Below, one piece after another: positions 6,590 through 8,840 of a DNA stretch of 8,840 bases. Source of the DNA: Acidobacteriaceae bacterium (lineage in GTDB: Bacteria; Acidobacteriota; Vicinamibacteria; Vicinamibacterales; CAVVIG01); the NCBI GenBank assembly GCA_031274845.1, contig JAISPN010000250.1, forward strand, positions 1 through 8,840, given 5' to 3'. A program made the position numbers and the translations under genes. The notes beneath the pieces are model-generated. The model searched no databases. It was not told the origin of the DNA and saw nothing but the letters and a program-made list of their open reading frames with translations. Within the stretch, counting starts at the first letter, position 1. Every line of letters begins with the position of its first letter.

Positions 6590-7414
6590 ATGAACGCACT
6601 GATTCGATCCGTGGTGGCGCTTGCGGCGCTGACGCTGTGTGCATCCACGGCGCTCGCGCAGTCGCCGAAAGAGGATTACTTCACCACCTCCGACGGCATC
6701 AAGATTCATTACCTCACCGCGGGCACGACCGGTTCGTGGGTCGTGCTCATTCACGGCTACTCCGACAACGCGGAGCGCATGTGGTTCAGCACCGGCATCG
6801 CGCCCGCGCTTGCCAAAAACCACCGCATTGTCGCGCTCGACAACCGCAATCACGGGAAGAGCGATCGGCCGGTGCCGGGCGGCACCGGTAAAGCCGAAGA
6901 CATCATCGAGCTGATGGATCACCTCGGGATTCAGAAGGCGCACATTCACGGCTACTCGATGGGCGGCAGCCTGACGGCGCGTCTTTTGAGCATGATTCCG
7001 GGACGCTTCATCACGGCTGGCTTTGGTGGATCGGGCATTCCCGAGAGCGATCCGACATTGCGCGCGCAGGCCGACGCGATGGACGAGGCGCTGCCGAAAG
7101 CGCAAGGCGACGATGCCGCGGCGATGGATCGGTTTCGTCAGCGCGTGGCCACATCACGTCCGCAAGGGACGCCGCCGGTGTCGGCGCAACCGCTGACGAT
7201 CGATCTGAAGCACCTCACGATTCCGATTCTTGCGGTCAACGGATCGTTCGACAGTCCGTATGCGAAGACGCAACGCATCTGGCGCGAAGCGCCCCTGTTT
7301 CAGAACGTGATTCTGGAAGGGAAAACACATCTGACCGCCATTGCGAGCACCGGCGCGCCGCCGCTCTACATTCAGTCGATGGTCGCGTTCATCAACGCGT
7401 ACGACGCGCGCTAA
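6590..7414 (+). CDS. Secreted alpha/beta hydrolase
   Basis: This 274-residue protein starts at ATG 6590, preceded by TGAGGAG (6577-6583) at good spacing; an in-frame TTG at 6557 would place the signal peptide too far inside. The N-terminus MNALIRSVVALAALTLCASTALAQ is a type I signal peptide with a likely cut after ALA23 or Q24, so the enzyme is exported. The fold shows an oxyanion HG (55-56, VVLIHGYSDN), the strand VALDNRNHGKS (81-91), nucleophile elbow GYSMGG with S123, likely acid D221 (NGSFDSPY) and H247 (EGKTHLTAI), completing Ser-Asp-His. The cap region is short. It lies 10 bp after the acylase, so the two are probably co-transcribed and may act on related extracytoplasmic substrates; that link is inference. 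Ester, lactone or other bonds are all possible. Confidence 0.9.
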   Translation: MNALIRSVVALAALTLCASTALAQSPKEDYFTTSDGIKIHYLTAGTTGSWVVLIHGYSDNAERMWFSTGIAPALAKNHRIVALDNRNHGKSDRPVPGGTGKAEDIIELMDHLGIQKAHIHGYSMGGSLTARLLSMIPGRFITAGFGGSGIPESDPTLRAQADAMDEALPKAQGDDAAAMDRFRQRVATSRPQGTPPVSAQPLTIDLKHLTIPILAVNGSFDSPYAKTQRIWREAPLFQNVILEGKTHLTAIASTGAPPLYIQSMVAFINAYDAR

Positions 7415-7423
7415 GACGCGCGT
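7404..7423. other. GC-rich hairpin over the hydrolase stop codon
   Basis: ACGCGCG (7404-7410) and CGCGCGT (7417-7423) are perfect inverted complements around a 6-base loop that contains the TAA stop. A second small hairpin, GGCG/CGCC, follows at 7424-7436. No T-run follows, so it is not a canonical intrinsic terminator; it may slow RNA polymerase or protect the 3' end. Confidence 0.35.
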
Positions 7424-7428
7424 GGCGA

Positions 7429-7458
7429 TTGACGCCCGCGGAGGCGATTAGGTACTAT
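7429..7458 (+). promoter_or_regulatory. Sigma-70-type promoter of tRNA-Asn
   Basis: TTGACG (7429-7434) and TACTAT (7453-7458) are separated by 18 bp and resemble the -35 and -10 consensus. Transcription would begin near 7465, giving a 5' leader of about 50 nt that RNase P would remove from the tRNA. The -35 lies 15 bp after the hydrolase stop codon, so the tRNA is an independent unit. Confidence 0.6.
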
Positions 7459-7513
7459 GACGTTCTTGCCCTGACGCGAGATTGCGGGCGTAGAGCAAGC
7501 GCTTCCATCTCAT

Positions 7514-7588
7514 TCCTCAGTAGCTCAACGGCAGAGCATCCGGCTGTTAACCGGAGGGTTGCTGGTTCGAATCCAGCCTGAGGAGCCA
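7514..7588 (+). tRNA. tRNA-Asn (anticodon GTT), CCA encoded
   Basis: The acceptor stem TCCTCAG (7514-7520) pairs fully with CTGAGGA (7578-7584). It is followed by discriminator G (7585) and an encoded CCA (7586-7588). The D-arm TAGCTCAACGGCAGAGCA is typical. The anticodon stem CCGGC/ACCGG-type region holds the loop CTGTTAA, giving anticodon GTT for asparagine. The T-arm carries the usual GGTTCGAATCC. The tRNA serves Asn codons in translation. It lies next to a toxin-antitoxin cassette, and tRNA 3' ends are common integration points, but no second copy of the tRNA 3' end is seen in the window. Confidence 0.97.
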
Positions 7589-7620
7589 ATCCCCACAAAT
7601 AATCACAAGACGCACGCCGC

Positions 7621-7634
7621 GCGATCGGCACGGG
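7621..7634. repeat. 14-bp direct repeat, left copy (tRNA side of brnTA)
   Basis: GCGATCGGCACGGG occurs here and again at 8293-8306, in the same orientation, on either side of the brnTA operon. Similarity continues for a few bases on the right (GCGGCG here, GGCGGCG there, with one gap). This copy lies in the loop and arm of a GC hairpin (7615-7622 with 7634-7641, 8-bp stem) just downstream of the brnA stop, which could act as a weak 3'-end structure for brnTA. Confidence 0.5.
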
Positions 7635-7662
7635 CGCGGCGACTATGGTTCGTGCGGTCGGA

Positions 7663-7953
7663 TTATCCGGCCAGTCGCGCGCGCTTTGCGCGTCGCTTCG
7701 CGGCAACCGCCAGGTCTTCAGCGATCCGTGCTTGCCAGCCTCGACCCGTCGCGCGGTAGTCCGCGATGAGCTGCCGATCGAGCCGAAGGCTGATGAGTTG
7801 TTTCGTGGGTGTGGCTTGCCGTGGCCGGCCCCGGCGTTTCGGTGTCGTGTTGAAAGCGGCGGGGAAGAGGTCTCCCGCCGGCACCGCTCGATCCATGTCC
7901 TCTTGCGTCCACTCCGGGCTGTCAGCGTTCGGTTGTCCGTATTTTGTCGGCAT
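7663..7953 (-). CDS. brnA: BrnA-like antitoxin
   Basis: This 96-residue protein follows brnT on the minus strand and overlaps its 3' end by 32 bp. In known BrnT/BrnA systems the antitoxin binds and blocks the BrnT ribonuclease and represses the operon. Residues 51-87 show the family's ribbon-helix-helix: a strand KQLISLRLDRQLI followed by RATGRGWQARIAEDLAVA, close to the BrnA pattern of ISIRLD, then a G-x-G/Y-QTRIN-like helix. Residues 15-35 (EWTQEDMDRAVPAGDLFP) resemble the N-terminal toxin-binding part. ATG 7953 is chosen because the purine block AAGGAAAGGAAA (7969 to 7958) precedes it; an in-frame ATG at 8010 has no such site. The basic tail (AAKRRAKRARLAG) is longer than I would expect. 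Confidence 0.85.
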   Translation of the reverse strand: MPTKYGQPNADSPEWTQEDMDRAVPAGDLFPAAFNTTPKRRGRPRQATPTKQLISLRLDRQLIADYRATGRGWQARIAEDLAVAAKRRAKRARLAG

Positions 7954-8203
7954 ACAGTTTCCTTTCCTTGCGGTTGGCGTACCGAAGGCTGATGATCCGC
8001 ATCTTGTCATGGCGCGGTGTCACGATCGCCGCGAGCAATCCCTCGCTTGTGACGTCGATCATCTTGTAGCGCACGCGATCCGATCCGGAGTATGTCGGCA
8101 CCACAAGGGCGTCGGCGGTGAACTCTTCCGCCACGGCCAGCGACAAGCCTTCATGCTCGCGCCTGTTGATGGCATCCTTGGCGGGATCGAACTCGATGCG
8201 CAC
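7922..8203 (-). CDS. brnT: BrnT-family ribonuclease toxin
   Basis: This 93-residue protein is the normal BrnT length. BrnT is a RelE-fold ribonuclease toxin that halts translation until BrnA neutralises it. The N-terminus MRIEFDPAKDAINRREHEGLSLAVAEEF fits the family pattern of an aromatic-D-P-x-K, then N, then a KHG-like helix; here EHEG stands in place of KHG. The C-terminal signature RIISLRYANRKERKLY (69-84) matches the family's RIIS-R-A-x-x-E-R-x-x-Y. The order, toxin first with overlap into the antitoxin, is that of brnTA operons. The start is GTG 8203, the only start that keeps the motif; no Shine-Dalgarno is seen and the promoter lies immediately upstream, which suggests a leaderless transcript. 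The reading frame is intact. Confidence 0.9.
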   Translation of the reverse strand: MRIEFDPAKDAINRREHEGLSLAVAEEFTADALVVPTYSGSDRVRYKMIDVTSEGLLAAIVTPRHDKMRIISLRYANRKERKLYADKIRTTER

Positions 8204-8209
8204 AAATTA

Positions 8210-8238
8210 ACAGTAGATACAAAAATTAAGGATGTCAA
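8210..8238 (-). promoter_or_regulatory. Predicted brnTA promoter
   Basis: On the minus strand TTGACA (8238 to 8233) is an exact -35 consensus. TACTGT (8215 to 8210) follows after a 17-bp spacer as a weaker -10. Only 6 bases separate the -10 from the GTG start of brnT. It lies in an AT-rich block with 14 G/C in 60 bases (8201-8260), unlike the rest of the window. Confidence 0.6.
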
Positions 8239-8254
8239 TAATAATTGTAGCTAC
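8236..8254. promoter_or_regulatory. Possible operator at the brnTA promoter
   Basis: The perfect palindrome GTAGCTAC (8247-8254) sits just upstream of the brnTA -35 box. The interrupted inverted repeat CAAT-AATA-ATTG (8236-8247) touches the -35. BrnA-type antitoxins repress their own operon through ribbon-helix-helix binding, so one of these could be its site. Both are short and could be chance in AT-rich DNA. Confidence 0.3.
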
Positions 8255-8292
8255 TAAATATGCTGGAGTTTCCGCGCGCAGGCGTGGACATC

Positions 8293-8306
8293 GCGATCGG
8301 CACGGG
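8293..8306. repeat. 14-bp direct repeat, right copy (ilvA side of brnTA)
   Basis: GCGATCGGCACGGG, identical to 7621-7634 and in the same orientation, lies 11 bp beyond the ilvA stop codon. The two copies are 672 bp apart start to start and enclose the whole brnTA operon with its promoter. The 113-bp gap between ilvA and brnT (8204-8317) otherwise holds only the AT-rich promoter region and no gene. Confidence 0.5.
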
Positions 8307-8317
8307 TGGCGGCGCGA

Positions 8318-8840
8318 TCAGGCCAGAAACAGGCGATAGGCGATGTTGTCTGGTTCGAGGGTGTACTGGTAGCCCAGGTCGTGCAGGAACTGGTGAAACG
8401 ACGTGATGTCGCCGGACGGGACTTCGAATCCCGCGAGGACGCGGCCCGAGTCGGCGCCGTGGTTGCGGTAGTGGAACAGGCTGATGTTCCATCGGTCGCC
8501 GAGGTGGTCGAGGAATCGCGCCAGCGCGCCGGGGCGTTCAGGGAATTCAAATCGGCAGAGTTGCTCTTCGCGCACGGTGTCGGTCCGGCCGCCGACCATG
8601 TGGCGCACGTGGAGTTTCGCCGTCTCGTTGTCCGTCAAATCAACCGTGGGATAGCCGGCGGCGTTGAGGCTCTCGATGAGCGTCAGCCCGTCCTGACGTG
8701 AGAGCGTCGCGACGCCGACGAAAATCTGCGCCTGATCTCGTGAACTCAGACGGTAGTTGAACTCCGTGACGATCCGCCGGCCGAGGACGGCGCAGAACTC
8801 CCGGAACGCGCCGCGGCGTTCGGGGATGGTTACCGCCAGC
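8318..8840 (-). CDS. ilvA: Threonine dehydratase (biosynthetic), C-terminal regulatory domain (5' end outside window)
   Basis: The minus-strand frame is open from the window end to the TGA at 8320-8318, giving 173 C-terminal residues. They form the tandem ACT-like regulatory domain of the long IlvA form. The first unit is LAVTIPERRGAFREFC, then VTEFNYR, then IFVGVATL; the second is CRFEFPERPGALARFLDHLG, then WNISLFHYRNHGADSGRVLAGFEVP, ending in IAYRLFLA. In the linker KLHVRHMVGGR matches the family's AK-HVR-MVGG motif. IlvA converts threonine to 2-oxobutanoate with PLP, the first step toward isoleucine; this domain senses isoleucine and valine. The catalytic PLP domain lies beyond the window. 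No T-tailed terminator follows the stop. The regulatory domain looks intact. Confidence 0.95.
   Translation of the reverse strand, partial: LAVTIPERRGAFREFCAVLGRRIVTEFNYRLSSRDQAQIFVGVATLSRQDGLTLIESLNAAGYPTVDLTDNETAKLHVRHMVGGRTDTVREEQLCRFEFPERPGALARFLDHLGDRWNISLFHYRNHGADSGRVLAGFEVPSGDITSFHQFLHDLGYQYTLEPDNIAYRLFLA

Noticed and set aside
4975..6648. Minus-strand open frame (557 codons) opposite the acylase gene
   Set aside because: Its composition is Arg/His/Val-rich low complexity without motifs; the plus-strand acylase has all expected active-site motifs.
7514..7588. tRNA 3' end as attL with a matching attR in the window
   Set aside because: No second copy of the T-arm/acceptor sequence was found up to 8840, and there is no integrase gene.
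7455..7706. Minus-strand open frame across the tRNA with a GFEPATLRLTAG peptide
   Set aside because: This peptide is the well-known reverse translation of a tRNA gene; the tRNA-Asn explains it fully.
8290..8318. Intrinsic terminator after ilvA (ATCGCG / CGCGAT, 17-base loop)
   Set aside because: The stem has only 6 bp, overlaps the stop codon and has no T-run on the minus strand.

Overview
The window is GC-rich bacterial chromosome. The gene order SRP RNA – dnaX – ybaB – recR, a secreted acylase and hydrolase pair, an autotransporter-type barrel and intergenic arrays built on an ATCTGGTCATTG-like unit suggest a Gram-negative soil-type bacterium. My best guess is Acidobacteriota, possibly a Vicinamibacteria-like lineage. 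That is inference from gene style only; no taxonomic marker is present and a high-GC relative is possible.

Layout. Bases 1-234 are the 3' end of a gene ending in an autotransporter-like outer-membrane beta-barrel. Bases 235-1007 hold a small XRE-type regulator (393-722) lying between two related repeat elements, each with imperfect inverted arms (241-404 and 722-936). Bases 1008-1134 encode a small bacterial-type signal recognition particle RNA. It is followed on the same strand by dnaX (1192-2901), ybaB/ebfC (2898-3188), recR (3198-3791) and a multi-pass membrane protein of DUF4203/TMEM198 type (3788-4405). All are packed with overlaps or gaps of at most 9 bp. After a 32-bp gap with a strong Shine-Dalgarno come a penicillin-acylase-family putative lipoprotein (4438-6579) and a secreted alpha/beta hydrolase (6590-7414), which look like a two-gene exported-enzyme unit.

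The last part is an accessory junction. A tRNA-Asn(GTT) with its own promoter (7429-7588) runs toward a minus-strand brnT-brnA type II toxin-antitoxin operon (8203-7663). The operon sits between the tRNA and the 3' end of a minus-strand biosynthetic threonine dehydratase gene, ilvA (8318-8840, partial). The brnT promoter lies in an AT-rich island (14 G/C in 60 bases, 8201-8260) and is placed so that the transcript would start about at the GTG start codon, so a leaderless mRNA is likely. A 14-bp direct repeat (7621-7634 and 8293-8306) flanks the cassette.

How the parts fit. The central block is housekeeping: protein targeting, replication clamp loading, nucleoid protein and recombinational repair. 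The acylase and hydrolase probably act outside the cytoplasmic membrane on amide and ester substrates. The two most accessory-looking stretches are the repeat-flanked regulator and the tRNA-adjacent toxin-antitoxin cassette. I see no clearly new multi-gene system. The best leads are the repeat elements around the XRE gene and the structure of the brnTA insertion.
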